A stretch of DNA of 64,000 nucleotides from assembly GCA_965240325.2 (NCBI GenBank), contig OZ251222.1, forward strand, positions 806,001 through 870,000. The letters run 5' to 3'. Positions 20,208-31,723 of this stretch are shown piece after piece (the stretch's first letter is position 1; each line of letters begins with the position of its first letter). Below the pieces are notes generated by a model that ran no database searches, was not told where the DNA came from, and saw only the letters and a list, made by a program, of their open reading frames with translations. The position numbers and the translations under genes are program-made. Source of the DNA: Rebecca billardiae RCC1528 (taxonomy: Eukaryota > Haptophyta).

Positions 20208-23200
20208 CTAGACGTTCGAGTCCTCCCCGAGCTGGCCTGCCGGGGAGGCGGAGTGCGCCGCCGCCTTGGGCTGCTGCATCTTCGGCGCGCGGTACTTGCG
20301 CACCGCGAGGACGAGGACGGCCAGGAGTGCCAGCGCAGCACCGGCCGCGAGGGCGAGCGGCGGCACGCGCGACCCGAAGCCCTTCTCTCCTGCGAGCAGC
20401 TTGCGACCTCCAACGAGATGACGAGGCTCGCAGCGCCCGTTCAGCCAGCAGATGAAGCGGCCGACCTCCGCGGTCACGAACGCGTCGAAGATCTTCGGCT
20501 GCGCGCGCGCAGTTGCGGAGGGGGCGGCGGCGGCGTTGCGTCAGCGCTCATCCGCGAGCTCCCCCGTGGCTGCGCGATGGCACGGCTCTCGCAGCGACGG
20601 CCGCGCGCTCGGCCGCTCGCTACGCGGTGCGCGCACCGCCCACCGGCACTGCCAGGTGGTACACCCTGGCGTCCCGAGGATCAGCTTGTCGGCGCGGTCG
20701 GCGACCACCTTGTCCTGACGGTCGTAGTAGACCTTGTCGTAGTAGCCGTCGTTGGCGAAGATCACGTCTGCGCCCTTTCCGCCGTAGATGAGGTCGTAGC
20801 CCTTGCCGCCGTAGATGCGATCATCGCCCTCGCCACCTGCGTCGCGGCGGAGAGACGCGCAAGGGAGGTGCGCTGTGAGCGAGCGAGGGCTGGTGCGGCG
20901 TGGCGGGGCGAGGGCAAGCGTGCCTCGCGCGGCGCACCGTAGAGCACGTTGGAGACAGAGCCGACCGACGCGCGGCCGCTGCCGTCGTTGCCGCCGCGGA
21001 GGATGTCGTCACCGTCGCCGCCGCTCAGGTAGTTGGTCGCATCGGGCGCATCCAGACCGGCCCGCGCCGTGCCCGCGTCGCCGCCGATGAGCTCGTCCGC
21101 GCCGGCTCCACCTGCGCGAGGCGAAGCGCGCCGTTGCGCCGAGAGCACGCGCAATGGGTCCGGGCGCACGGTGAGGTGGAGCCTCTGCTCGTGGGACGCG
21201 GTGCCATGTGCAATCGCGCGCCGCCCGGCCGTGCGTCACGCGCACCGTAGAGCTTGTTCTCAACGGCCCCGCCGGTGGCGTCATCGTACAGCTTGCCGGC
21301 CATGCCGCCCTTGACGTAGTCGTCGCCCTCGCCGCCATCGAGAACGTTGGTCACTTCGCCGGCGACACCGCCACGGCCGGCATTGCCCCCGTTGCCGCCG
21401 ACGAGCCGGTCGTCGTCACTGCCGCCGCTCGCCTCGTTGAGCACATCCGCGCCCTCGCTGATGTTGTGAAGCGCGACGAGCAAGTCGGTAACAGGCAGAA
21501 CAACGAAATTGGGGTTGGACTCGAACGGAGAAGGCTTCTCGTCAAACCCGACGCGGTACGGCTCCATGGCGGCGTCCCCGGCGTCTCCACCCTTGATGTA
21601 GTCGGTCCCAGTGCCCCCCTTCATGTAGTTGCTCACGTCACCCGACACTGAATTCACCTCAGCCCACGTGCCGCCGCCGCCGAGGATGGTGTCATCCCCG
21701 TCGCCCCCGCGCATGTGGTTGACGGCGTCACCGGAGAACGTGTTGTCCCTGCGCACGGGCGATGAGGCAGAAGGACCGCCGCAGCCCGTCGAGGCGCGCA
21801 TGGTCAGAGCAGATTGGTGCGATCGGCAGATGGTGGTGCGTGCCAGGCAACGGCGCGCGCAACGCGCAGGGAGCGCACCATGCGAGGCCGGCGTCGCTGC
21901 CTTCCATCCAGTCGTTGCCCGCGCCGCCGTGCATCACGTTGGTCACATCACCGCCCTGCGTGGGCACGCCCATATTGTCCGTGAAATCGGAAGTGGCTCG
22001 AGAGAGCCCCTCCCTGCAGCGGCAACGCGTCGCGCGGTACGGGCGTGGCGCGTACTCAGCGATGAGGGCACGCTCGGGGGGGCGGCACGATCGGAGGGCA
22101 CCCGGTCTCGAGCCAGGAGGCGTTCGCGGCATGGCGCACGTGCCGAGCGGCGCGCACCATCCGAAGCCGGAGTTCCCACCGCGCATGGTGTCGTCACCTG
22201 ACCCGCCCTTCAGCGTGCTGTGCACGTCTCCGCCGCGAGAGGCCGCCCACGCCCAGCCGCCCGCGCCGCCGTGCATGTAATCGTCGCCGGAGCCGCCGTA
22301 GACCTTGTTCACCGCGTCGCCGCCCCGGGTGAAGTCCCACGCCCACCCACCCTCGCCGCCGTACAGCTTGTCGTCGCCGGTGCCGCCGTAGATCTTGTTG
22401 TAGGCATCGCCTCCTCGGCCCGAGATCTCGTACTTGGTATCCTTATCCCACGCCCAGCCTGCCTCGCCGCCCCAGATCTCGTCGTCGCCTGATCCGCCGA
22501 AGAGGTAGTTGTACGCATCGCCGCCGCGTGCTTGGAGATCTGCGCGAAGGCGCAGCGGGGGGGGGCGGCACGTCCCACCGTCATCGCCTCCTCCACTTGC
22601 AGTGCCGCGCCGCAGCAGGCCTCGCCCCGCGCGCGCGCGCACGCGCGCGCACGACGCGCCGGCGCGCGCACAGGCCCAGCCGCCTTGCGCGCCCACGAGG
22701 TAGTCGTTCCCGGCGCCTCCTGCGCGGCGGCGCGTCGCAAGGGGGCACGCGCGTGCATGATCGCATCAGCCACCCGCACCCGCACGAGAGGCATGCGGAT
22801 GGACTGTCGTTGCCCGCGCGCACGCATCGCACGCACGCCGCGCACGGGCACCGCCTCCTGGAGTCCCGGGATGGCGCGGCGCGGCAAGCCGCCCAACGCT
22901 CCGCGGCGAAGGCGCGCACCGTACATGCGCCTCTCAGTGTCGCCACCGGCGGTGTTCAGGCCCGCCGCGTAACCTGCGTACGACTTTCGGACGGAGTCGT
23001 CACCGTCGTATGTCTTGATCAAAACGTAGTTCCGGGGAGCTTCGACGCCGGTGCCCCACGCCGAGATGTCTTTGGTCGGGAAATCGCTGGCATCAAACGA
23101 ATCGTCGCCAGATGTGCCGTACAGCGTGTACTCGTACGGCCCTGTCGCCACCGCCGGCGAAGCCGCTGCCGCCGCGAGCAGAACGGCGAGGAGGGCACTT

Positions 23201-23211
23201 GACGACCGCAT
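20208..23211 (-). CDS. RTX-type Gly/Asp-repeat, single-pass membrane protein
   Basis: Eight exons (23211-22920, 22719-22672, 22539-22158, 22013-21879, 21748-21246, 21111-20938, 20836-20637, 20498-20208) total 2025 nt, 674 residues. I chose ATG 23211 because a signal peptide follows at once (SALLAVLLAAAAASPAVA). Most of the mature chain is hemolysin-type calcium-binding repeats (GGSGDDEIWGGEAGWAW, GGTGDDKLYGG, GGDGDDTILGGGG, GGEGDDRIYGGKGYDLIYGG), which form Ca2+-bound beta-rolls in bacterial secreted proteins. Near the C-terminus are a Cys-containing segment, a transmembrane helix at about 624-645 and a short basic/polar tail (VRKYRAPK). No lipase, protease or pore-forming domain is present, so toxin function is not supported. 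A cell-surface or coat protein is likelier. All seven donors read GTGCGC; introns are 101-200 nt. Confidence 0.85.
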
Positions 23212-25254
23212 TGTGAGGTGCCCCTTGCCGCGAGGCCCCGAAGTCACGAAATCTTGGTCACCCCACCCAACCGCGCTGGCGAGCTAACGAGCCTCACCGG
23301 CGCGCGCCTCGCTGCGCCTCGAGTGAGGGCGTTCTGATATTGAGGAGGAGGAACAGATGCCGCACTCGGCACTGATGAATATGGAAGGTGCCATTTCAGA
23401 CTGTCTCTTGAGAGCATTACTTATGAGAAGGGTTTATACTCATTTATACTTCCCATATCATAGACGAATCGATCGACGGGTGCAAAGCGTATGGGGGTAC
23501 AGTAATGCGCCCTTCTATCATAACCGTCGACGATCGGGCACAGACCCGCGTCGTCCTACCTGTGTCGTTAAATCATAGAATGAGTACTACAGTTTATTTA
23601 CTAAGAATAAGAGACGCACACTGTCTCGGTCAGCGGTTTGAGGTTGGGTGGGGGTGGTGAGCAGTGGTTGGTTGGGGGCTCGATCGGGTTGCTTGGACTC
23701 GTGATCTGCGGCGGAGGTTCCTGATCGAGTTCGGAGGGAGGTGATCACGTCAAAGAAATCACGTCCCGACCTCCCTCGCCGGCGCCCGGCCCGTTTGTGG
23801 CCCGCGTGCGTGCGCGAGCGCCCGCCTCGCGTCGCGCGTCCCGCGCGCAGAGCGCGCCCTCGGCCGCGTGCGATGCGGCGGAGTCGAGGGTGGCGTACCC
23901 CTGGCCGCCTCCTCGCGCCGCGCAACGCCGCCCACGCCCACCGCCGCGCAGGCCTGAACGGCCATGGCTTGGGCTTCTCAGCACAGGCTGGCGGCGGCGC
24001 GCCGGGCCAAGGGCTTGGCCGGTGATGCGGCCTCGGCCAGGCCGAGGCTTGGCGGAGGCTTGGGTGTGCCATCGCCCGCCCGGATCGGCCCGGGACTCGC
24101 CGTCAGAGTGTGCATGCGAGGCACGCTGTCGTGGTTCATAGGCGAGGTGCTGCGCGCTAGCCCTCGACGGCGGGCAGCGGACGTCCCGGCAGGCGCGCGC
24201 GCGCACAGCGGGGCTGTCGAGCTGCTTCCGGCTGGTCAGATCGACGGCACATGCCCTGGCCTTGGTCTGGGAGGCGTGCGCGGGTTCGGAGGCCGGTGAA
24301 TGCTCGGCGCGGACCCACGTGTCTTGCCGGGCACGGCTGCGCGACAGCTCGGCAGCCAGTCTCGAGGATGAGCGGCATCAGAGTGTCGCTTGCCGTCGTG
24401 CTGGCGGGCTCAACCACAGGGCCGATGCCCACGCCTTGGCCGGGACGCGACCAGCCCCCGAGTCCTCCGTAGACGCCTTCTACCCTCGAGCAGCCGCCCA
24501 AGGCCCGCGGCCGACGGGCTGCTCCGTCCCGGAAGAGTGGTCTTGTACTGCGGGTATTGTGAAGAGGTTGTGATGGTTGTTGGTGACGCGGGCGTTTCGC
24601 ACGGGCTCGTCCGGTCCCGCGCCTGTGGGAGCGGACTGGTGACGGGCGATCGGCACGGTCGAGGGTGAGAGGCGAGAGACGTAGGCGTATACACGAGCAC
24701 TCAACGACAGCGCGGTCGATGCAGTACCGGCAGCGGCCGCAGCGGCGACGGGCGTAGCACGTGCGAGCGCACGAGGGCGTGAGCTTTTAGCGTGTCATGT
24801 CTAGATTATGATGCGACGGGTTCCGGCGCGTCTGGACTGCATGCACAGCGGTCCGGTCTGATCACGTCAGTCCGGTCTGAATCAGGACCGAGTGAAGAAA
24901 GTCGAGAAATAGAAAATCTGGTCGTAGAGAAAGAAATGAATAAACCACAACCGCGGGCCACGAGGCTCACTGGCTGAACTGAGTCGGAACACTCAACACA
25001 CTACTGCTATGTATTACTCATCACGTGCCGAGGTTCCTTTGGTCTAACCGGCGGCGGCGGCAACCGTGATTAATTTCATCATTGATTCTGAGCCGAACCA
25101 TCAAACGACAACGTCGTTGCTCCTTATTGAATCTCATTGGCCAGAAAAAAATCGCTCGTCAGTAATAACGGTTCGTTATTCGTTTAAAACTCATTAAAAG
25201 CATCCTATTTCCGAAAGAGTTTAGTCTTAGTACGTACTAACGTAGTAGGTCCTA
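23212..25254. other. Intergenic spacer
   Basis: No supported gene. 23300-23760 and 24780-25250 are AT-richer; 23760-24700 is GC-rich with short frames lacking recognisable domains. A minus-strand frame at 23587-24072 ends in an acidic/Gln-rich stretch, but I could not support it. Confidence 0.5.
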
Positions 25255-25462
25255 AAGGGCGTGACGACTTTTTTTAGGACGGACGGGCGTCACACTGATT
25301 AGAATGGTGGGCGCGCTCAGGGTGATGTTCCCATCGATAATTAAACTTGCTGTCTCGGGACCAGCCCTGAAAATCGCCCCGTCACTTTTACGTGAGTGGT
25401 TCATGCCCGCGCGCTGCGGGTTCCACGCTGCGCGCTCCGCCCTGCACTGCATCGTGGGCCAT
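25255..25462 (-). mobile_element. R1 dispersed element, copy B (partial, diverged)
   Basis: Reading the minus strand down from 25462, the GGGCGGAGCGCGCAGCGTGG block and the following GGGACG / GATTTTCAGGGCTGG segment match the R1 start, with substitutions and a missing GATCTTTGATCAA motif. The other R1 end was not found nearby, so the copy is probably truncated. Confidence 0.6.
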
Positions 25463-25801
25463 CATCTATCGTCGCTGCTAGTACCAAATATTCCGAATAT
25501 ACGCGACTCTGACTCTCGTCGCTCTCGGCCTCTCGAGTCGAGTATATCGCTCTCTACTAAGCAGCTAAGCTAGCAGTAGGCCAGTAGCTAGCCGTTTATC
25601 TCTGCTAGATCTCTCTGTCTGATTAATAAATACTATATAATAAGCTGCTCGTCGTCGCGCGTCTCTCTCTCCGAGATTCCGAGACTCCCTCCGTCTAACC
25701 TAGCTGTTACACACCGACACCATACGTACCGCCACGTAAACTTTATTACTAATTACCGGCTAACGGATGGCCGGATGCTGCTGCAGCGGCACGGTGAACT
25801 T

Positions 25802-26043
<242 letters not shown>

Positions 26044-26131
26044 GACCTGTTGCTGATTATAATATAATTATAAGCTGCCATCATATCAGCTATATGATGT
26101 AGTATAGCTACTAAGTAACTAACCATACTCA

Positions 26132-27808
26132 CTACTCAGTCCGACTCCTAAGTGCTGAGTCCGAGTCGGGCGAGTGCAGCAGCGTTGCAAGCGTGCTGTC
26201 CACGCAGATCATAGCCGGCTGCTGCAGCCTCTCATCAGCGGCACTGATGCCCGTTGCGGTCGTGAGGCGAGCAGCACCGACACCGTCGGTAGCACTACCC
26301 TGCCCGCTGTCCGTCGACGTGACATGAGCATCGGCTGTCACATCAGCACCAGCGTCCGAGCGCACCGCCGACTCAAGCAGCACTGGTACTTGATACTCGC
26401 CGACGACAGCCATACCAGCAGTGTGTACATCATGAAGGCGGATGCGCTGCCCACGTCGGGCTGTAGTGCCATTGAGGAAGAGCCGAGAAAGCTCGAGCTT
26501 GCTCATCCGATAGAGCGCGCCCTTACCAGCCCACCCGCTCGCATGCACGAATGCTGGTCTTGTTGTCGGTGGGGGCGCGGCTTTTCCAGAGGCTGCAGAA
26601 TGCACGCTCACCGCACGCTCCTTGCGCTCCCCGAGTGAGTACGACGGGCCAAACATGTCCAACGGCGCGGGCCGATACACCAAGCCCTTGGAGCGGCCTC
26701 CCTTCAGGAGCCGCGAAGGCACGTAATTGCTTATCGGCCGGCACCTGTGTTTGCGCAGTTCGATGGCTGCGCTGCCGTTGCTGGGCTCATTGCACTCGAA
26801 GAGGTTGAGGAACAGCCTGGAGTGCTCGTCGAGCGTGGCGGGTGGAAGTGGTGGCGGCACGGCGCCAGACTGTGCCATGCTGCTGGGCAGGCTGAACTCG
26901 TGCCGGCGCGTCCCATTCAGCGCGAGGTAGACTGCGGACACGAGCCCCTGCTCCGTCACACGCATGACACTACGCGGAAAAACGTTGTCCTTGTGCGATG
27001 CTAGCATCGCCGGCTGCTCCACCACGCCCGGCTGGATATGCAGGAACTTGTTGCGCTTGTAAAGCCCATGCACGTACGTCCCGAGCCTTCCTAGCGCGCC
27101 CGCGTGCCCAGCGTACATGCCCGCGTTCCGGTAGCAGGTGGCCGAGCGGCGCGTGCACCGCCAGAAGGCCTCGCGCGTCACTCGGCCGATGGGGTCGGAG
27201 CTGCGCGAGCCATACAATGGGCACAGAATGTTTGGGTAGCTGTTGCACTCCGCGCTGAACACCACCTGCCCGACCGGCTCGGCTCGAGCTCCACCGCCCG
27301 TCGCCCTCCCAAGAAGGGCGCCCTCCCCAGAAGCCGCCCTTCCCAGAAGCCCGTCGAACGCGCGGGCGGCCGTGGGCACGTCCGCAGTCACGAGCGTGTC
27401 GAGCCCATCGAGCAGGACGAGCCGCTGCGCGGGGTGGAAGAAGAGAGGCGCTGCGACGCCCATCAGGCGTTGCTTGGTTCTGATCGTGCCCGTCCACTCG
27501 GAGCCCTTGCCGATGAGGACCAGAGGCATCCCGTGCGCAGCGGCTGTGAGGCCGAGCGGCCACAAGTGCGGACCCCCGCCCCTGGTGGGCATGTGAGTCA
27601 GGATCGTGGTGAGGACGAAGGGTGGCGCGTCGGGGGCGTCGGGCTGGCGCATCCAGCGGCGCAGGTCGGCGCAGGTGATACCACCCGCGCTCCTTGCGCT
27701 CCACGCCGCCGCGGCCGAGGATGAGCACGCTATCATCAGCAATGGTGTCATGATGGGTGCCGCGATGCTCATCGGTGATCCGCCAGCTGGAGTGAATGAC
27801 GGCATCAA
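26132..27808 (-). CDS. PLOD/GT25-like glycosyltransferase, secreted or type II membrane
   Basis: One uninterrupted frame of 558 residues; a start at the internal Met ([10 protein letters not shown], about residue 13) is equally possible. The N-terminus is hydrophobic ([15 protein letters not shown]), consistent with a signal or anchor. The core follows the glycosyltransferase fold of procollagen-lysine glucosyltransferases: GKGSEWTG, then [58 protein letters not shown], and near the end [18 protein letters not shown]. The usual DxD-like site corresponds to DGLD. No prolyl/lysyl hydroxylase domain follows, unlike animal PLODs. Expected to act in ER or Golgi on protein or glycan acceptors; substrate unknown. 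The C-terminal 90 residues are low complexity. Confidence 0.7.
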   Translation of the reverse strand: MMPSFTPAGGSPMSIAAPIMTPLLMIACSSSAAAAWSARSAGGITCADLRRWMRQPDAPDAPPFVLTTILTHMPTRGGGPHLWPLGLTAAAHGMPLVLIGKGSEWTGTIRTKQRLMGVAAPLFFHPAQRLVLLDGLDTLVTADVPTAARAFDGLLGRAASGEGALLGRATGGGARAEPVGQVVFSAECNSYPNILCPLYGSRSSDPIGRVTREAFWRCTRRSATCYRNAGMYAGHAGALGRLGTYVHGLYKRNKFLHIQPGVVEQPAMLASHKDNVFPRSVMRVTEQGLVSAVYLALNGTRRHEFSLPSSMAQSGAVPPPLPPATLDEHSRLFLNLFECNEPSNGSAAIELRKHRCRPISNYVPSRLLKGGRSKGLVYRPAPLDMFGPSYSLGERKERAVSVHSAASGKAAPPPTTRPAFVHASGWAGKGALYRMSKLELSRLFLNGTTARRGQRIRLHDVHTAGMAVVGEYQVPVLLESAVRSDAGADVTADAHVTSTDSGQGSATDGVGAARLTTATGISAADERLQQPAMICVDSTLATLLHSPDSDSALRSRTE

Positions 27809-27849
27809 ATTGCCTGCGCTTCGCGGCGCTGTCTCTGCTATTATTATTT

Positions 27850-29046
27850 AATATGGGTTGGCGCTGCGCGTCAACTTGGGCTGGAAATTAACCGCCTGTT
27901 TCATCTGAAACGCATGATGGCACGCCGGGCCGGTGGCCCGAGCTCGGAATTCCGACGCTCGGCCATGGGCGCCACAGGGGCGCAGCGGCGGGGCTGACGA
28001 CGCGCGCGCGTGTGCATGTCTGACGACGGAGTGCGCGCTGCAATGACTGGCCCGTCTGCAGCACCCCGCCCCGCGCTGTGAGTGAGAGTGTGGCCCGCGC
28101 CCAAGCGAGAAGGCGGGCCGCGGGCGGCACTCCGCCGACCTCGCCGGCCGCCGACCAGCCCGCGGCCGCCTGCTGCAGCTCGTGGAACACGCAGTCGCGC
28201 GCTCGAGCGTGGAGGGCGGCCCTGCGCGTATGCGCCCGCCGGGCTTGCCGCTTCATTCGCTGGCACCGCAGGCGAGCCGCTCGTCGCGCGCAGTGCAGGT
28301 CGAGCCCTCCGCCGCCACCGAGCCGGCGCCACGCCTCGCGCTCGTGCTCGAGCTGAGGCGGCGCGTGTCGCCCGAGCCGGCGGGTTCGCGCGCGTGCGCG
28401 TGGTGGACAGCCTCGCGCGTGCGCCCGCCGCGCGCCCCGCGTCGCTCGCTTGGCGCCGCACGACGACGTGAGGCCGCGCGAGGTTGCTCCGATGCTCATA
28501 GTCCAATGCAAGATGATACCCGCGTGCCACTATCAGCGCGCCCTTTCGCTCGTGAATTTAGCGAGAAAGAACTTTCTCAGACGGTTCGTGTGAATGTGAA
28601 TAAGGGTGAACTCGCGACACGACGAATGGGCCGATGCGATTCGCGCGAATGTGAGTACGCAAAGCGCCGAACGACGAGCGGTTTTTGACCGAACGACGAG
28701 CGGCTTTATTTGTCCTAGCGAGCGCGTAAGCGGGTACGCGAATTCCGCTTATTAATGTGACCCGGTGGGCCGACGGATGGGTGGGTGGTGACGTGGTGAG
28801 CCGCGTGAAACTCCGTGCCTGCGTGAATGTGTGATAGTGACATGCGCGGGTGCTGTCCCAGCCGCAGGGCACGTGTCGTCAGCAAGATGTACGTCGTCAT
28901 TATGATACGCCCCACGACTGACCGCGGACGATTGATGACTTATAATCAGCCGCCGCGATTCCTGAGCGTAGACTATTCAGTATTCACCCCGGCAACGCAC
29001 CGCACATCAAGCTGGTTGCGCCCGTCCTGCCCTCTGCCAGACACCG
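27850..29046. other. Intergenic spacer
   Basis: GC-rich 27880-28500 holds overlapping Arg/Ala-rich frames on both strands with no recognisable domain. 28500-29040 is mixed composition with a duplicated phrase (CGAACGACGAGCGG at 28668-28700). No gene supported. Confidence 0.5.
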
Positions 29047-30495
29047 CTACACGAAGGCGGCAGGTGCAAGGTCATGCGCGATCCACTCCCGCAGGTCGGT
29101 CGGGTCGGTGGGCACTCCGTTGTCCTCCGAGGCCATCGTCGAGAGGGTGTGCACGATCGGTGGCACGTACACGTCGGCGGGCGGTGGCGCGCCCTTGCCG
29201 GCCATGGCGGCGCGCACGTGCCGCGGCCCGAGGAACTTCAACGCGCGCATCCGCGTCATCACGCGCGGCAGCGCCCTGCCCAGCATCTCGCGCTGCCCGT
29301 GCAGCCCCTGGCCGAGCGCAAGGACCGTCGGGGAGATCTTGGCGTCGCGCAGCTCCTCGAGGAAGCACGCGATGAAGCTCACCGAGCACTCGAGCGCGTA
29401 GGTGGTGGCCTGCCCGTGCGGCGGGAGGGCGAGCAGGTTGGGCTCGTTGTGGCACTCCGCCATCATCGAGCTCATCACAGGCACGTCCGCAACCGCGCGC
29501 AGGCCGCGTCCGAGGGCCAGGCTGGCGGAGGCGGCCAAGACAGACGCCCTGACGCGCACCTGAGCGCCGAGCACGAGCAGCTGCCCGCACTGGAAGTCGA
29601 CGAGGGAGGCGCCGATCTGCAGGTGCAGCGCGTCGAGCCCGCCCTCCGCCGCCAGCAGCGCCGCCGACGCGCGCACGTGCCTCCGCACCCAGCGGCACTG
29701 CGCCTGCAGCCTCACCTTCTGGTACAGCAGCTGGTGCTCCTCCCAGCCGATCCAGCCGGCGGTGAGCAGCGCGTGCGAGGGCGACATCGAGGGCGTGCGG
29801 TACTGCAGCGCGTGGAAGTCCTCGATTGCCTCCTCCGCCTCGCGCGCCTCCTTCGCCCGGCCGAGCGCGCGCAGCGCCTGCACCTCGCGGAAGTGCGCCT
29901 TCACGTACTCGGGGCAGCACTTGCATGCGGCGCGCGCGTCCTTGAGCGCGCGCTTGGGCTTGCCGCTCCGGAGGTGCACCGCGGCGCGGTTGCTCAGGGC
30001 GACGGCGGCAGGGCGGTTGGGAACGTTCGCATCGAGGTGCTCGGTGCCGTTGAACACGTTATCGTCCTCGCCGGCGCGCGGGGCGCGCGGCACCTCGACG
30101 CGCAGCCTGCGCGGCGGCGCGTGCGGCAGCTGTGCGAGGACCGAGGAGAGCACGTCCTCGTGCGCGGCGAGCTGGGCGTGCACGCTGCCCTCGGGCCAGG
30201 CGGCGAGCGCGTCGACGAATGCGTCGAAGCTGCCGCCCTCGACGACGCCGAGTGCAATCTCGTGCGCATGCGAGTACATCTTGAGCGCGCGCTCGAGATG
30301 GCCGCTCGCGAGCGCCGCATTGCCGCGCTCCTTCCACCGCTCCCACGCGGGATCAACTTGCAGCGCGAGCGCGTCGGCTACGGAGAAGCGCGACCAGTCG
30401 ACGCGCTTCGGGAACGCCGCGGACGGCGCGCCGTCCTCGTCCTCGTCGCTGCTCTCTGCCAATCCATACCACGGGTCCGGCGGGGACGGCGGCAT
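29047..30495 (-). CDS. TPR-repeat protein
   Basis: 482 residues from the ATG at 30495 (MPPSPPDPWYGLAESSDEDE). Upstream codons in frame run into an inverted repeat and are not used. An acidic start precedes a first TPR (WKERGNAALASGHLERALKM) at about residues 50-85 and a second TPR pair at about 165-240 (ALSNRAAVHLRSGKPKRALK, AHFREVQALRALGRAKEA). The C-terminal half is a conserved-looking globular region with Cys/His and hydrophobic segments (SMMAECHNEPNLLALPPHG; SFIACFLEELRDAKISPTVL) that I cannot assign; it resembles the C-terminal part of other uncharacterised algal TPR proteins in style only. The TPRs suggest a chaperone or complex adaptor role. No intron is needed. Confidence 0.75.
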   Translation of the reverse strand: MPPSPPDPWYGLAESSDEDEDGAPSAAFPKRVDWSRFSVADALALQVDPAWERWKERGNAALASGHLERALKMYSHAHEIALGVVEGGSFDAFVDALAAWPEGSVHAQLAAHEDVLSSVLAQLPHAPPRRLRVEVPRAPRAGEDDNVFNGTEHLDANVPNRPAAVALSNRAAVHLRSGKPKRALKDARAACKCCPEYVKAHFREVQALRALGRAKEAREAEEAIEDFHALQYRTPSMSPSHALLTAGWIGWEEHQLLYQKVRLQAQCRWVRRHVRASAALLAAEGGLDALHLQIGASLVDFQCGQLLVLGAQVRVRASVLAASASLALGRGLRAVADVPVMSSMMAECHNEPNLLALPPHGQATTYALECSVSFIACFLEELRDAKISPTVLALGQGLHGQREMLGRALPRVMTRMRALKFLGPRHVRAAMAGKGAPPPADVYVPPIVHTLSTMASEDNGVPTDPTDLREWIAHDLAPAAFV

Positions 30496-30679
30496 CGCCT
30501 CGCTTGGCGCCCGTGAGGCGTGGTGCACGGCGTCGGGCGCGGGCGGCACGATCTGATGACCGGTCCGGCCGGACGCGTCGCGCGCGAAATTGACAGTGCG
30601 CCAGAAGCCCAGAAGGGGGGGGGTCCCCGCCGACGGCTCGATGGCTGCCGCACGTGCGTGCCCCGCGTGCCTTGGGCGT

Positions 30680-31406
30680 GTACGTGCACGGTAGGGCGTC
30701 CCGACAGCGAGTGCGGGGCGGCGTAGATGGTCTTGTGGGAGGTGCGCCCGTGTGCCGGAGACGCTTCGACACCTTGGTGGCGTGCCCACACCTCTCCTTG
30801 TCGCCGCTCGCCTGCTGCATGCTCGACCAGCCGTGTTGAGAGCACGCCTGTGCGTGCATGGCCAATGCCGGGCGGATCGAGCCGTAGTGAGTGTGCGTGC
30901 GGGTACTCCTACCCGATGCGCATCCCTGACGCCGTCGCAGTAGCTCTTGTACGTCAATTCTAAGCCGTGCACTCGAACCCACGCGACGTGTCAACGTTAT
31001 CATGGTGGTATGCGACATGCTGGCCACTTTTATTTTCAAATAGCGCATTTGACGCCATTCCTCGGCTATTGTTCGCGAGCATGTTGGGCATGTGCCCGGC
31101 TGGATTCGACAGGCTTCACGACGCGCGCGAGGGCTTGCGACAGTGGTAGAGAGACGCATAGGGTAGGAGTACCCGCACGCGCACTCACTACGGCTCGATC
31201 CGCCCGACATTAGCCATGCACGCGCAGGCGTGCTGAGTCCGTGCTCTCAACACGGCTGGTCGAGCACGCAGCAGGCAAGCGGCGACAAGGAGAGGTGTGG
31301 GCACGCCACCAAGGTGTCGAAGCGTCTCCGGCACACGGGCGCACCTCCCACAAGAGCATCTACGCCGCGCCGCCCTCGCTGTCGGGACGCCCTACCGTGC
31401 ACGTAC
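30680..31406. repeat. Long inverted repeat, ~240-250-bp arms, ~230-bp spacer
   Basis: The left arm (30680 to about 30920) reads TACGTGCACGGTAGGGCGTC ... GGGTACTCCTACCCGATGCG. The right arm (about 31154-31406) is its reverse complement with roughly 10% differences. The spacer is unique and AT-richer. No reading frame looks like a transposase, so it is either a foldback/MITE-like element or an inverted duplication. Its left end lies about 185 bp upstream of the TPR gene start codon. Confidence 0.9.
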
Positions 31407-31723
31407 AACGCAATAAGGCACAATCCGACTGCTGATGATTCACTGATCACTCTCGACGACTAGGTGAGACGTGAGTGACTGTCGTGAGTGTAGGTCTTCC
31501 CAGCGCAGAGAACTCCGGACACTAGCTTACTCTTGAGAGTGGCAGCACTCTCTGTCTCTCACCGAGTCACCGTCAGTTAGAATAATGCGCTGGCTAGTCG
31601 TCGTGGCAGCACGTCAGCATCACGGATGATCAATGATGACGATCGTGATGCCGCGCCGCCGCGCGGCGGTTCGCCGGACCGCGCTGCGGATGATGAGGCC
31701 CGCAGTGGATCCTGGTGCTGATC
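31407..31723. other. Intergenic spacer
   Basis: No gene or repeat recognised between the inverted repeat and the stop of the subtilase gene; mixed composition. Confidence 0.5.

Noticed and set aside
20208-23211. RTX gene as a pore-forming toxin
   Set aside because: Only the Ca-binding repeat signature is shared; no toxin effector domain, and a signal peptide plus C-terminal anchor are present.
30496-30972. N-terminal extension of the TPR protein
   Set aside because: Runs through intergenic DNA into the inverted repeat; composition changes sharply at MPPSPPDPW.
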